Part shown: piece by piece, positions 11,347-22,709 of the stretch
Position numbering within the stretch: the stretch's first letter is position 1
Layout: each line of letters opens with the position of its first letter
NCBI GenBank assembly: GCA_911728435.2
Contig: OU452200.1
Span: forward strand, 37,649,715-37,713,714
From: Apoderus coryli
Lineage: Eukaryota; Arthropoda; Insecta; Coleoptera; Attelabidae
Reading direction: 5' to 3'
Length of the DNA stretch: 64,000 nucleotides
Position numbers and translations under genes: made by a program
Notes under the pieces: generated by a model
Told to the model about the DNA's origin: nothing
The model's database searches: none
What the model saw: only the letters and a program-made list of their open reading frames with translations

Positions 11347-11530
11347 TACTGAAACTATACTTCTGGATAAATCCTGCGTCAAATTTAAACTAGCTAACGT
11401 TTCGCTGATCATCCTGTCAGCTTCTTCAGAGCAACTTCACGTAAACGCGGTTAAACTGAAACTAAATTCTCTTGCTGTGTACATATCCTTATATAGTGGT
11501 GCCATCGGTCTGTGCCTTGCTGTCGCTTCG
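11347..11530 (-). repeat. Left inverted terminal copy of the Penelope-like element
   Basis: Inverted match to 14249-14435, near identical through ATTACTGAAACTATA at the outer edge to GCTGTCGCTTCG at the inner edge, with a few indels. It joins the RT frame at about 11525. Confidence 0.8.
11392..11433 (-). ncRNA. Hammerhead-like module in left Penelope arm
   Basis: Minus-strand layout GCT - CTGAAGA - A - GCTGA/TCAGC hairpin - GAAAC - GTT - AGC. It is the inverted twin of the module at 14347-14387. Outer AGC pairs with GCT, the core has all invariant hammerhead positions apart from one extra A before stem II. Confidence 0.5.
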
Positions 11531-12637
11531 AGAGTCGTCTATACCAGAAGACATTCGACGAAAGATTATTCCACGGGACTGTAAAATTCCACGTTTCTAC
11601 GGCCTTCCTAAGATTCATAAGCCGAATATTCCACTTCGTCCAATAGTAAGTACAATTGGTTCACCAACATATGATCTTGCAAAATATTTAAGTTCAAAAT
11701 TAAAAAATTATGTAGGCCACACTCCAAGTTTCGTACTCAATTCACAACACCTAGTACAAATATTGCAAGACATTCAATTGGAGGAGAATGATATATTAGT
11801 CAGTTTTGATGTTGAGTCTCTGTTCACCAAAGTCCCAATTCCAGACACGCTAACCATCATCAGTGACATCATCGCAGAAAACAATATGAGCTCAGACATA
11901 CTAACACTCATAGAAAAGTGCCTCACCTCAACTTATTTCAGGTTCAACGACCAAATATTCGAGCAAATTTCCGGAGCTGCCATGGGATCTCCACTTTCTC
12001 CAGTCATCGCAGATATATTCATGGAAAATTTCGAAGACCAAGCAATAAGTTCTTACCCACTTAAACCAAAAATATGGAAAAGATATGTTGACGACATTTT
12101 TATAATCTGGCCTCATGGACGAGACACTATTCAGGATTTTCTTACCCATGTAAACTCTATATATTCTAGTATCCGATTAACTATAGAAATTGAAGAAAAC
12201 AACAAGTTGCCTTTTCTAGACCTTCTTATAAGCCGTAAACCAGACATAACTTTAGGTTATTCAGTATATAGCAAGCCAACACACACTGATAGATATCTCA
12301 ACGCAGACTCACATCATCATCCAAAGCAGAAATCATCCGTAATAAATTCATTAGTTCATCGTGCATTTTCTCTATCACAACCAGAATCGCTTGAATCAGA
12401 ACTATCACATCTCACATCTGTTCTACTATCCAATAACTATAAATTAAAAGATATCCAACGATCGATAAGGAAATATAAATCACCTATTTCAAATAGAAAT
12501 AACAGTAGCGAGTCTCAGCCTCCAGTTGCTCAGGTAGTTCTTCCGTATGTACAAGGCACAACTGACCGCATCTCAAAAATCTTGAAAAACTATAACATTA
12601 AATCTAGATTCGCAACATGTTCGAAATTATTTGCTAA
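11472..12637 (+). pseudogene. Penelope-like reverse transcriptase, truncated
   Basis: The open frame carries Penelope-type RT motifs: FYGLPKIHKP with LRPIVS (about residues 42-60), SFDVESLFTKVP (about 111-122), GAAMGSPLSPVIADIFME (about 168-185) and the catalytic YVDDIF (about 206-211), followed by a conserved thumb ending in SRFATCSK. The first 17 or so codons derive from the left terminal copy, so there is no authentic start and the N-terminal region is missing. The frame is otherwise uninterrupted for almost 390 codons until the LINE insertion. In complete elements it is joined to the GIY-YIG domain found at 13869; here that link is cut. Confidence 0.85.
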
Positions 12638-13554
12638 TCCTAGGACCCCTTTTGTTTTGTATATATACCTCCAATGCACCAACGAGTATTTCAAACTGCC
12701 AGCAGCATTACTTTGCAGATGATGCCCAACTATATCTATCTTTTACTCTGGAAGAAGCTCCCGTGGCTATTAATTTAATCAATAACGACCTTGAATCATT
12801 TAGAAGGTATGCCGAGGATCACTGCTTGAAACTAAATACCGAAAAAACCGTTGCAATGCTATTTGGTCGGACGAACGAAAGAGCCCTATTTTTTAACACC
12901 TACACCAATGTTCTGAACGTGGATGGTTCTGTTATAGAATTTCGGAAGAAAGTGAGAAATCTTGGTGTAATACTGGATGATGAATTACGTTTCACAGCGC
13001 ACGTAAGTAACTCTTTACAAAAAGCTTACTTAAATTTGAGGCTTTTATTTCAAAATAGGCATTGTCTACCTTCAAAACTTAAAATATTGTTATGTGAAAC
13101 TCTAGTACTATCCCATTTAAATTTTTGTGATACAATATACGATCCATGCTTGACAGTAGCTGACAAGGGCCGCATCCAGAAATTGCAGAACTCTTGCCTG
13201 AGGCTCATCTTCGGAATACGAAAGTTTGATCGAATCAGCCACACATTGACCCAAGCTAATTGGATAAATATGCAAGGAAGGCGAAATCTTCACATATCGG
13301 TGAGATATTTCTCTATTCTTCTGAATAAAACGCCTCCATACCTTTACAATAAAATAAAATTTCGAACAGACATCCATAATATCAACATTCGTTTTCCTAA
13401 TTCACTAAATATACCTATTCACAAAACAGAAATATTCAAGAGGTCTTATTCTTATACCGTCTCTAAATGCGTGAATTCTTGGACCAATGATTTAAGGAAT
13501 ACTTTTTCAAAATGTGCATTTAAAAGAAAATTTAATACAATCTTACGATCTTGA
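12638..13554 (+). pseudogene. LINE ORF2 C-terminal half
   Basis: About 305 codons open: LGPLLFCIY (RT motif B'), FADDAQLY (catalytic palm box, Phe for Tyr), KLNTEKT, VRNLGVILDDELRF, then the thumb and C-terminal region with LSHLNFCDTIYDP and KLQNSCLRLIFGIR. These are standard for jockey/CR1-group LINE ORF2 proteins. The endonuclease and N-terminal RT are missing because of 5' truncation. The absence of stops suggests a fairly recent insertion. Confidence 0.8.
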
Positions 13555-13868
13555 TTTCTTTTTTTTTCATAATGAGGTGGAATGACATATCAAGCTTAAT
13601 TAATAAGTATCATTTTGAAGATATCCTATATAGATTGTATGCTAAAAATATTTACTTTATTTTACTGTAATGTTTAGTGAGTGTGATTTTTCTTTTGTAT
13701 TTGTTTGTATTTATTAACAATGGGTTAGCTGAACAGACGGTTATATGCATAAATGTGCATAGCACCGTACTGAATCTCGCCCAATTGCGTATATATATAA
13801 AAAAAATAAAATAATTTACTTGTTTGTTAAATATGCAATAAAAGACCTTTATTATTATTATTATTATT
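13555..13868 (+). other. LINE 3' untranslated region and tail
   Basis: T-rich 300 bp after the LINE stop codon, with an AATAAAA signal and a TTATTATTATTATTATTA tail. Confidence 0.65.
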
Positions 13869-14290
13869 TAAGACCAATAAAGGATCGAATACCTCTAGAG
13901 GCATCAGGCGTATATACGGTACCATGCTCATGTGGTAAAGAATACATTGGAGAAACAGGAAGAAAAGTTTCAACACGACTGAAAGAACATGAAAGATCGG
14001 TCAGACTTCGAAATATAACTTCATCAGCACTCGCCGAACATTTTGTCGAAACCGGACATAAAATCTTATTTCAGAATTCTAAGTTAATAGTAAATACACC
14101 GTTCTACTATCAAAGAAAAATACGGGAGGCAATAGAAATTTTCAAACAACCAATAAACTTAAACCGTGATACGGGTTTATATCTTTCACCCATATGGCAC
14201 GCAGTCATCAAGAACCCAACCCCACCCCTACCAACACCGACCAACCACGAAGCGACAAGCAAGGCACAGACCGATGGCACCACTATATAA
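13869..14290 (+). pseudogene. Penelope-like GIY-YIG endonuclease domain
   Basis: The frame reads LRPIKDRIP, then GVYTVPCSCGKEYIGETGRK (the GIY...YIG core), STRLKEH with the conserved Arg, and further His in AEHF and ETGH that with CSC form the CCHH pattern of Penelope endonucleases. It ends in a basic/proline-rich tail at 14290. Its role is to nick target DNA for priming. It is separated from the RT by the nested LINE, so it has no start codon of its own in context. Confidence 0.85.
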
Positions 14291-14435
14291 GGATATGTAC
14301 ACAGCAAGAGAATTTAGTTTCAGTTTAACCGCGTTTACGTGAAGTTGCTCTGAAGAAGCTGACAGGATGATCAGCGAAACGTTAGCTAGTTTAAATTTGA
14401 CGCAGGATTTATCCAGAAGTATAGTTTCAGTAAGT
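14249..14435 (+). repeat. Right terminal copy of the Penelope-like element
   Basis: Overlaps the end of the endonuclease frame and matches the left copy inverted. It contains a TATATAAG box at 14284-14291 and the hammerhead-like module. Confidence 0.8.
14347..14387 (+). ncRNA. Hammerhead-like module in right Penelope arm
   Basis: GCT (14347-14349), CTGAAGA (14350-14356), A, stem II GCTGA/TCAGC with an 8-nt loop, GAAAC (14376-14380), GTT, AGC (14384-14386). AGC pairs with GCT as stem I; stem III would be only AC/GT. Penelope-like elements are known to carry hammerheads with minimal stem III. The extra A between core and stem II departs from the textbook consensus, so activity is uncertain. 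Confidence 0.55.
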
Positions 14436-15597
14436 TCAATCGCCTGTGGAAGTTTTTTGTCTAAAGTTATAGACATTATAATAGGTAAAATTTCGTCCTT
14501 CCCTGCTGCCTTTATGTCAAGCCGCACAATAAAAAGTGATACACCAAAAAGATGCCGAATCTAGCATTATTAACTTATATTGCAAAATTTTCAATAAAAA
14601 TGCATTTTTCGCATTACTGTATCTATTACGCCTCCTAGTGGTATAGTTCCAGCGATTTGCCATGGTCAATTTTCCTTAAAGAATTTTTTCCCTATTGTCG
14701 TACGACTTTTATTTCCTGAGATATGCTACCTGCCCACCCTTAATGGAATACCCGGTACATATGAACGAAAGGAATTTTAATTTACTTATATGTTATGTGG
14801 AGCTAAAAATCTTATATAACTACCCCTGTAACTTAAACTAATTAGTTTTTACCATTATTTTATCACTGCTATTCTTACACTTAATTTTAATCTCAGAACA
14901 TCGATGGCGATTTAAGCAAAAAACTCAATTTCTCTTCACCCACACGATTTCTCTTGCGATGTTTGTACATTTTATTGTCGGCCGGAACTAGTTTTATAGC
15001 ACCCGGGTTACGATTAAATGTCGAACTGTGAAATTAACGCGTTTCCTTTGTTGCAACATTCTCCATTTTATACACAAAGAGCCGTTTCCTTCTTTCTTTC
15101 CAAACTACAGCGTCCAACAAAATATATATTACCGCCATCAATCTTCCATCGGCTAATTGTGAACGTTTTGGGTCGTTTGTTCAGTCTCTTCCGTCTTTGG
15201 TCGTTCTTTTCTCTATATACACGACTTTTGCCATAGAAAAATCAGATCTACAAATCACTTCGACAACTTCTCGTTCTTTTCAATTCGGTTAACCACTATA
15301 TATTGCCCTGAAGTTATGTTAGTGTAATAAAAAACAGAATTGCTCGTTTTTTTGACTGAATTTATTTTTCACAACAATAATAATACGAGGACCACTATGC
15401 ATATTTGTTCTCAAGGCTCAAAATACAAAAAATTACCCCCGTAACATCCCCTTGAAGACTCGAGTTGCCATAACATCAGACTGACTTTCAAAAAGATCCT
15501 CAACGGGCAACTGTGAAATTATCTTTTCTACTCAGGTAAAAATGCTGCTGACACTGTTTTAATGTTGAAGAATAGCTAACCAAGATGAGAGACTCAA
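14436..15597. other. No recognisable gene
   Basis: No long ORF. On the minus strand a TGTTACGGGGGTAATTT start near 15455 looks like an LTR terminus, but no matching end was found. Confidence 0.4.
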
Positions 15598-18194
15598 CCC
15601 AACTAACAATTTAATTTTTTTAATTGCTGTAAGAACGTTTATAAAATATATTTTATAAAACACCCATTGTTTTATAAACATTTTCACAACGTTCTTACGC
15701 GCCTTATAAACACGAAAAAGGCGCAGATTTATAAAACAAATCGACTCGTTAACGGTTCTATAAATGTTGCTGGTTGCTATTATACAATAGTTTTTAGAAC
15801 GTTTATAAATATCTAATAAAAATCAAATAAAACTGTTATAAACATATTTTATAACTCTTTTATAAGAGCCTCAATTGCAACATTTTTGCTATCAACAGCA
15901 ACAGTTAAAGGATATAAACGTTGTTCTAAAATACCTTTTTACACAAAATTGTTTTATAATTATTATGCCTTGTTGTTGGTACACATTAATAAAATCTGAA
16001 CAATCATGGAGGTAAAAATAATATAAAACGCTATAATACCCAATAATGAATAATAAAATAAGTCAGATAAAATTCACCCATGAGCAGATTTGGCTGCGAA
16101 ACAAAATTTACTGTTAAATATATTGTATATTATTACTAAAATTTTAATGCGCCTCGTGAATTATGTAAATTAATGAATTTAGATTTTATAAATTATATAA
16201 AATATTTTTTTATTGTCACTTATTGTTGAAAATAATCTTTTGGTATATCCTTCATTATGTAATGACTGATTCTGTATACCTTACTAGCTAAGATAATTTT
16301 ACAAATTATAAAAAATATTAATTTTAAAAGTTTGGTCAACATGGCTAACAATTTAAAGAAACCAAAAATGGCTTCTCCCTTATACGATGCTTATAAAACA
16401 AAATTATCTCAACCCAGACGAGTATGCCCTTTAGATAGCTATTATAAAATAACTGCAGAATTGTTTTATACAGGGGTGTATTCGTTAAAAAACATAAATC
16501 TCATTATATTTTAAGGGTAATATAAAATTAATATTACCTGAAACCCCTTTGATAGCATAAGAATGATATGATGATGATATGATTCTTTTATATCTATCAT
16601 ATGGACACTAGCCAAAATATAAGTAGATACCTATGTTTTATGTAAACGTGAAGAATTTTTTATAAACCAGTTATGGTGTAAAAAAGTATATATTTCACTA
16701 AGCTTGATAATGAATAATGAAGCTAATTACAAGTATTTTTCTTGAAGTTTTATGTATTTAGTTATCCTTTGCCGTTATTTAAAATAAATTAATAGTGAAA
16801 CATACTAAAACAAGCTTTTATATAAAAAATCAAAATTTAATTAAAAAGTGCTGCAAAAAATATATAAGATAAAATGTATTCAAATTAATCAAGTCTACTC
16901 CTGTCTACTTGAAGTATTCGTGCTTGATACTTTGATGTTTGTGTGAGTCGCCGCCGTGTGTCGCATCGTCGCAATATTGGAATAATAATAAAATAGTAAA
17001 CAGAGTTTTACAAAACAAACTTTAATATAATATGTTTTATAAAAGCTTTTAATGTGTTCTTATAAAACAAAATGCTTTTATAATTACTCTCTTATTAGCT
17101 TTTACGGGAGTAATTTAAACATAACCTAAATTGAGCTCTTTGTTTATATTATATAGGTATGTATGTTATAACTGCCGTTATTAAAACGGTTTCTTGAGTG
17201 TCTTTAAGAGAGTTCGAGGATCTTGAGGTAGAAAATTTGGCATGCGTTTATTGAGTATAGCAAAAAGCTTCTTCTGGAAAAAATGCGGAACATGATTTGA
17301 TACTGCCCATGTGTTCTCTTAGTCTTGCATTTTTTTCTAGCTCACTTGTTGTGCTTGAAGCATGATATTGATCACCAATTCTCTATTTCGGCTACCCGCT
17401 CACCATCTCGTAATAATTCCTCCTGAGAATTTATCAGTCTCCAAAATATTTGGTGTCTTATAAATTGTCATTAATTTGATTAGATTCCATTACAGTTTCT
17501 TACTCATTATTATAGTCACTAATGCTTTCCCTTTGATAATTTATAATATTGTAATTAATTTTCTATTAAATGCACAACTGCTTTTCGTTTGGACATTTTA
17601 AACCTGTGTATGATATAACAATAAATATCAGTTGAAAATAAATAAGACTATGTTATATATTAGTTCTAGGTAATGTTTATGACAGCATTTTAATTTTATA
17701 AAATATGCATTGGCAACATATTTATTTTTTTATTGTTTTTAATAAAATAACTAAAAAACAATTTTGTAATTATTAATTTGCGCACAAATTTGCTGCAGCA
17801 AACAAATCGCTCTTAATAACGACAATAAAAAAACTATTTTATTATTACGAAACGTACTTTAACAGAATAATTTTATAATTGTTTTTAAAGGAACAAGTTA
17901 ATCCAGACTAGTACTTTTACAAAATGCTTTTAAAACCAATTATCATTCGGAACAAATTCGTCCTATAAAAAATATTTTATAAACGTTTATAAAACTGTTA
18001 CGATATCATATTTTATAACTATTTTATTATTTTGCTGTAGAAACGTTCTTAAAACAGTTTTTCTCACAGAAAAGTTTAACACAGCAGTTTTATCACCAAA
18101 CGAACCTTTAAAGAACAAAAAAGTTTTTACTAAGCGGCAATAAAATAATTATAAAATATATTAGTTCTTTAAGAATGTCGAATTGCTAGTTGGG
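15598..18194. mobile_element. 2.6-kb TIR element packed with TTTTATAA/AACGTT motifs
   Basis: CCCAACTAACAATT at 15598 is mirrored by AATTGCTAGTTGGG ending at 18194, a 14-bp terminal inverted repeat with one mismatch. Inside, TTTTATAA, TTATAAAAC and AACGTT(C/T)T recur dozens of times, densest within about 400 bp of each end (15640-15960 and 17870-18170), in both orientations. Such subterminal arrays are seen in large DNA transposon families. Coding capacity is minimal, so this copy is non-autonomous or decayed. I do not recognise the superfamily and see no clear target duplication. Confidence 0.6.
16332..16514 (+). CDS. Small hypothetical frame inside the 2.6-kb TIR element
   Basis: The 60-codon frame starts MVNMANNLKKPKMASPLY and is lysine-rich at its N-terminus. 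It is the only frame of any length in the element. Soon after it comes GGGTAATA, which could act as a 5' splice site, so it might be a first exon of a lost transposase. There is no recognisable domain and chance is a real alternative. Confidence 0.2.
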   Translation: MVNMANNLKKPKMASPLYDAYKTKLSQPRRVCPLDSYYKITAELFYTGVYSLKNINLIIF

Positions 18195-18229
18195 AACTGG
18201 TTTGCTCGGGTTTAACAATGGCGACATGG

Positions 18230-18795
18230 CGATTGAGGACAAACCATTTGATTCCAAGAATTTTTCTAAGACATCGTTGATGGTACTTCTCTAGGGCTTT
18301 TAAATGGCTCCTGTTTTCTTTATATTGAGCTCAAGCCCAATACTCCTGTATGCGCTGTTAAATTCATTTAGTATAAGTTGAAGATCCTCTTCTGTATCAG
18401 CTAAGACAACGTTGTCATCCGTGTATTGAAGTTCAATGACTGATGTGGATACAATCCTCGTCCCAGCTTACAGTCTACGAAGGTTGAAGAGTCCGCCGCC
18501 ATCAAATCTGTAGACGATATCTATTCTCTATTCATCCTTAATAAGTTGAATGACCGTTCCCACAAACTTCGAAAACAAAATCGGTGCAATGACACAGCTC
18601 TGCTCTACGCCAGTTGTTATTGGAAAGGGTTGTCCCGGTCCGCTGCTGCTGCTTTCATATTATCGTGCAGGTGTCGAAGTATCCGGATGGATTTCTGGGG
18701 ACATCCGTTGAGCTTATATCCTCCACAGAACCTCACGGTTAACAGAGTCGATTGCCTTGACAAAGTCTATAAAACCCATTTATAGGGGACTATTT
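18230..18795 (-). pseudogene. LINE reverse transcriptase fragment
   Basis: The minus strand gives MGFIDFVKAIDSVNREVLW (RT motif A region), PFPITTGVEQSCVIAPILFSKF (motif B), IDIVYRFDGG, IELQYTDDNVVLADTEEDL (YADD with Thr for Ala) and SIGLELNIKKT. Several stops interrupt (for example after LFNLRRL and after EVLWRI). The order is correct for an RT domain of a non-LTR retrotransposon; clade not assigned. It ends within 40 bp of the 2.6-kb TIR element's right end. Confidence 0.7.
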
Positions 18796-18939
18796 GGTTC
18801 CCGTGATTTTTTTCTGTATTTGCCTGACACTAGATATCATCTCGGCTGTACCCGAGAGTGAGATACCACGATAGTTTCCGCATCGGACGATTGATCAACT
18901 GTCAGAGATTAGTAAGTTATCTTGGAGCTCCGTTCAGCG

Positions 18940-19160
18940 AATTTGAACGGAAGATTTGGGAATGAAAAGAGTTGCTGCCAAGTTTGTTCCTGTGGGCCTT
19001 ACTGACAAGCAGAAGGAACATCGAGTTCAAACATGTCGTGTTTTGAAGCAAAAGCTTGAAACTGATCCGCATTTTATTTCATTCAGAGTTTGTTCCCCTA
19101 GATCAGAGCATCAATCAAACCTTTTATTTGAGCGTTCTAAGAAGTTGCGCCTCTAAAGGC
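18940..19160 (+). pseudogene. mariner transposase fragment
   Basis: Encodes GMKRVAAKFVP followed by LTDKQKEHRVQTCRVLKQ and ETDPHFIS, the linker between the helix-turn-helix and first catalytic Asp of irritans-type mariners. It matches the equivalent part of the 42801-44096 element in GMKRVAAKFVP. Nothing of the catalytic domain follows. Confidence 0.65.
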
Positions 19161-19294
19161 CCGGTTTGTGGCAGATTGGAGACTGATTCTTCTACCACTG
19201 TATTATATAGTTTTTGGCTAACAATGGCTGCCTGACCTGGCTAGATGTGGACCTTTTTATTTTATTTATTTGCACGCATGACATGGGGTCACGG

Positions 19295-20460
19295 ATTTGA
19301 CAACATTCAAGAGATCAAGAGGTAGGAACTGTCAGCCACTTCTAAAGATGACTACAAAACTGTGGAAGGACCAGTGACACAAATGTATGGAGACTACTTT
19401 TTTGGTCAGTACTCGTTATTCTGGATTCTTATTAAACGATCCCAAAAATTAAATACTTTTTAAAGTTAAAATGGCTAATAAAGCTTTGTTCATAAAGATC
19501 AACAGCATGGAGGAAGATCGACCTTATAGACTTAGCTGGGATATCTAATAAAGCTTTGTTCTAATGACAGACAGACAACTTGGAAGAAGCATTCATAAGT
19601 TGGATCTCGACATAAAATCTTCCACGACTTTATAGTCTTAAACTTATATTAAAGTATCCCAAAAATTAATAATAATAAACGTCTTCATTTGGCGAAATCC
19701 AGCCTAGTGGCTTCTTAAAATTTAAGATTTTTGTATTGAAACGGTCATTTCAACAAGAGACCCTGGTTTCACTGTAACCTCATGGGCTGTACTAGCCTGT
19801 TTATATAGCCCCACTTTATTTATGTGATTTCTCTGGACACAGTGCCAAGTGAGAAGTCCTAGGGTTTCTCGCACACACCAGTTTATAGGATTCTTCAGAG
19901 ATCCTAAGGTTCCTGGCTGTGTAGGTTTATATTGATTCCCTAAAATAAAATCTTAGATTCACCAGTAAACAAAGTGACCTCTCTTAGTGTCCGTTCCACA
20001 CAATTCATGCTTCCTCTCAAGGGAAATGCACATTTAAAGTCCCTGCGAGATTGACACTAATCGAAAGAGCTGCCCCGCAGTCCTGTTGTTAGGCTAGGTC
20101 TTGCGTAAGTAGAGCCAATACCTACTAGAACAGTCACGATTCGCAGGATTAATTCCGATGCTTGAGCGTAATCGATCCAATACTAGTACCAGCAATATCA
20201 CCCGACGTGATGCCCCTAGATTTTGTTGTTTGGGGTAGAAATAAAGGTCTGGTTTACAGGGAAAGAATAACTTCAAGGGAAATGCTGGAACAAAGATTAA
20301 TGTAGGCTTTTCAATCAATATCGAATATTGAAGTATGAATACCGCCCAAAAACGCTCTAGTATGGAAAAAAATGGCGAAGAATTTGAATATTTGTTGTAA
20401 ATATTTATCTGTACTTGTTTCGTTCACGTCGATTTTGATAATATTTGTTTTGTTTGTTGA
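19295..20460. repeat. Tandem duplication, unit 1
   Basis: About 1165 bp, directly followed by unit 2 at 20461-21642, which is almost identical. Differences are a few substitutions and a 17-bp length difference near 19518/20683. The start TTTGACAACATTCAAGAG follows unrelated DNA; the end GTTTTGTTTGTTGA joins directly to the second start. Confidence 0.85.
20190..20345 (+). pseudogene. Transposase C-terminal remnant in unit 1
   Basis: One frame reads ITPLDFVVWG then LVYRERITSREMLEQRLM and AFQSISNIEV. This resembles the end of DD41D-type transposases (SPDLTPLDFFLWG plus a helical tail). It has stops and no upstream catalytic motifs. The same remnant occurs in unit 2 at about 21372-21527. Confidence 0.4.
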
Positions 20461-21642
20461 TTTGACAACATTCAAGAGATCAAGAGGTAGGAACTGTCAG
20501 CCACTTCTAAAGATGACTACAAAACTGTGGAAGGACCAGTGGCACAAATGTATGGAGACTACTTTTTTGGTCAGTACTCGTTATTCTGGATTCTTATTAA
20601 ACGATCCCAAAAATTAAATACTTTTTAAAATTAAAATGGCTAATAAAGCTTTGTTCATAAAGATCAACAGCATGGAGGAAGATTTTCATAGAATCCTGGA
20701 CGACCTTATAGACTTAACCGGGATATTTAATAAAGCTTTGTTCTAATGACAGACAGACAACTTGGAAGAAGCATTCATAAGTTGGATCTCGACATAAAAT
20801 CTTCCACGACTTTATAGTCTTAAACTTATATTAAACTATCCCAAAAATTAATAATAATAAACGTCTTCATTTGGCGAAATCCAGCCTAGTGGCTTCTTAA
20901 AATTTAAGATTTTTGTATTGAAACGGTAATTTCAACAAGAGACCCTGGTTTCACTGTAACCTCATGGGCTGTACTAGCCTGTTTATATAGCCCCACTTTA
21001 TTTATGTGATTTCTCTGGACACAGTGCCAAGTGAGAAGTCCTAGGGTTTCTCGCACACACCAGTTTATAGGATTCTTCAGAGATCCTAAGGTTCCTGGCT
21101 GTGTAGGTTTATATTGATTCCCTAAAATAAAATCTTAGATTCACCAGTAAACAAAGTGACCTCTCTTAGTGTCCGTTCCACACAATTCATGCTTCCTCTC
21201 AAGGGAAATGCACATTTAAAGTCCCTGCGAGATTGACACTAATCGAAAGAGCTGCCCCGCAGTCCTGTTGTTAGGCTAGGTCTTGCGTAAGTAGAGCCAA
21301 TACCTACTAGAACAGTCACGATTCGCAGGATTAATTCCGATGCTTGAGCGTAATCGATCCAATACTAGTGCCAGCAATATCACCCGACATGATGCCCCTA
21401 GATTTTGTTGTTTGGGGTAGAAATAAAGGTCTGGTTTACAGGGAAAGAATAACTTCAAGGGAAATGCTGGAACAAAGATTAATGTAGGCTTTTCAATCAA
21501 TATCGAATATTGAAGTATGAATACCGCCCAAAAACGCTCTAGTATGGAAAAAAATGGCGAAGAATTTGAATATTTGTTGTAAATATTTATCTGTACTTGT
21601 TTCGTTCACGTCCATTTTGATAATATTTGTTTTGTTTGTTGA
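20461..21642. repeat. Tandem duplication, unit 2
   Basis: About 1182 bp, near identical to unit 1. It carries 17 bp (in GATTTTCATAGAATCC) lacking in unit 1. The end GTTTGTTGA runs into AATTTAATG, unrelated to the unit start. Confidence 0.85.
21372..21527 (+). pseudogene. Transposase C-terminal remnant in unit 2
   Basis: Copy of the remnant at 20190-20345, differing by single substitutions (for example Arg-to-Cys class changes on the opposite-strand reading), so duplicated with the unit and not independently inserted. Confidence 0.4.
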
Positions 21643-22299
21643 ATTTAATGTATTGAATTTTTGTTAGTTAATAGTGTTTTTTTGTTGTCTTTTATGTCTA
21701 GTTTAAGTTTGTTTTGCTTATTTATTTTATTATAATTTGTTGTTTGAAGCGTATGAGATTTTTATATACTTGAAAGAAGCATACGTCTTTTTCAAGGCCA
21801 CCTGATTTATCCCCACTTAAATTGTAATAGAAAAGTATACAACCGTTGATTTTAGGTGAATCATATCAAATATTGTTAGAATCTTAAGAAAAATTTAAAA
21901 AATTAATAACATACAGCGTGATCCATAAGATAAACATCTCCTATGGCAAAAAGGTGGAACAATTATTATAAAAATCACTGTTAGCAACTCACAGAGTACA
22001 CAAAACTTATAATTCTCGTGTAAATAAATGTTATAAATGTACATAAATAAATCATACTTTTTAATTTCATATCCAAATTTATGAATAATGAACACGAAAT
22101 TTGTGCTAAATTAAAATTCATGTATAACTAACAACAGGCATATATAGAGAAAATTTACATTGTATTTAATGCAAATTTTCTCTAAAAACGTAATCGTAAA
22201 TATTGGATAAAAGCATTTTAATGAAAATTTAATTTCTGCAAAGTGCAATACTGCATTTTTAATTAAAATAACACGAACATGACTATGACTATTATTATA
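21643..22299. other. No gene; one strong hairpin
   Basis: AT-rich; contains the hairpin AGAGAAAATTT...AAATTTTCTCT at 22146-22183. No ORF with a recognisable motif. Confidence 0.5.
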
Positions 22300-22439
22300 A
22301 TTGGTAGGGAGCTATACCGCCTACTGTGGTTGTGATTTGAATTTATTCCTTCCAGCTGAAAACGTCCATATTCGTCTGATTTATCGCCTAACGACTTTTT
22401 TTTGTTCCCAAACAAGAAACAATAAGTACGTAGAGAGCG

Positions 22440-22690
22440 ATCTTCATCCCCTCAAGAAGCGGTCGAAGCAAGACACAAATGGTAGTGATCCGAGGGTCAA
22501 TTCGACAAATCAGCCGTACGTACAATGTTCCTGTCCATACTCTGATGAGAAGGATGCAATCTGAGAACCTTAGTACAGAAAAATTAGGCTGCAAAAGTTG
22601 TTCGAGTTCAGAGCATGAAGCAAGTTTGGTAAAATACATTCAGACGATGGAAAAGCATGGGTTTGGGATTACATCAGTTGATATGAAGAA
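22440..22690 (+). pseudogene. pogo/Tigger-type transposase N-terminus
   Basis: The frame reads RGSIRQISRTYNVPVHTLMRRM then LGCKSCSSSEHEASLVKYIQ and EKHGFGITSVDMKK. This fits a psq-type helix-turn-helix followed by the start of a CENP-B-type domain (LGRKPVF...LV.Y...M...GFG.T..D). The coding run stops at an (ATT)n tract at 22689-22707, after which only the protein's C-terminal finger is found, so the central catalytic domain is lost. Confidence 0.55.
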
Positions 22691-22708
22691 GATTATTATT
22701 ATTATTAT
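22689..22708. repeat. (ATT)n microsatellite at an internal deletion junction
   Basis: GATTATTATTATTATTATAA separates the N- and C-terminal parts of the pogo remnant. Confidence 0.7.
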
Positions 22709-22709
22709 A

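Larger units (their letters stand above)
12638..13868 (+). mobile_element. 5'-truncated jockey/CR1-like LINE nested in the Penelope-like element
   Basis: Sequence from the RT block LGPLLFCIY to a (TTA)n tail at 13845-13868. It interrupts the Penelope-like protein just after TCSKL and before LRPIKDRIP. The flanks TTATT at both junctions are a possible short target duplication. Truncation at the 5' end and an ATT-type tail are normal for target-primed LINE insertion. AATAAAA lies just before the tail. Confidence 0.8.
11347..14435 (+). mobile_element. Penelope-like element with a nested LINE
   Basis: Reverse transcriptase (11472-12637) and GIY-YIG endonuclease (13869-14290) lie in the order and orientation of Penelope-like elements, separated by a 1.2-kb LINE. 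The ends are inverted copies of about 185 bp (11347-11530 and 14249-14435), each carrying a hammerhead-like module. Penelope-like elements are known for variable, often inverted terminal copies and for hammerhead motifs in them. The RT lacks its N-terminal third where the left inverted copy joins it, so the element is 5'-truncated, and the nested LINE splits the protein. Confidence 0.85.

Noticed and set aside
15300..15460. LTR on the minus strand starting TGTTACGGGGG
   Set aside because: No matching terminus, no second copy and no adjacent retroelement genes.
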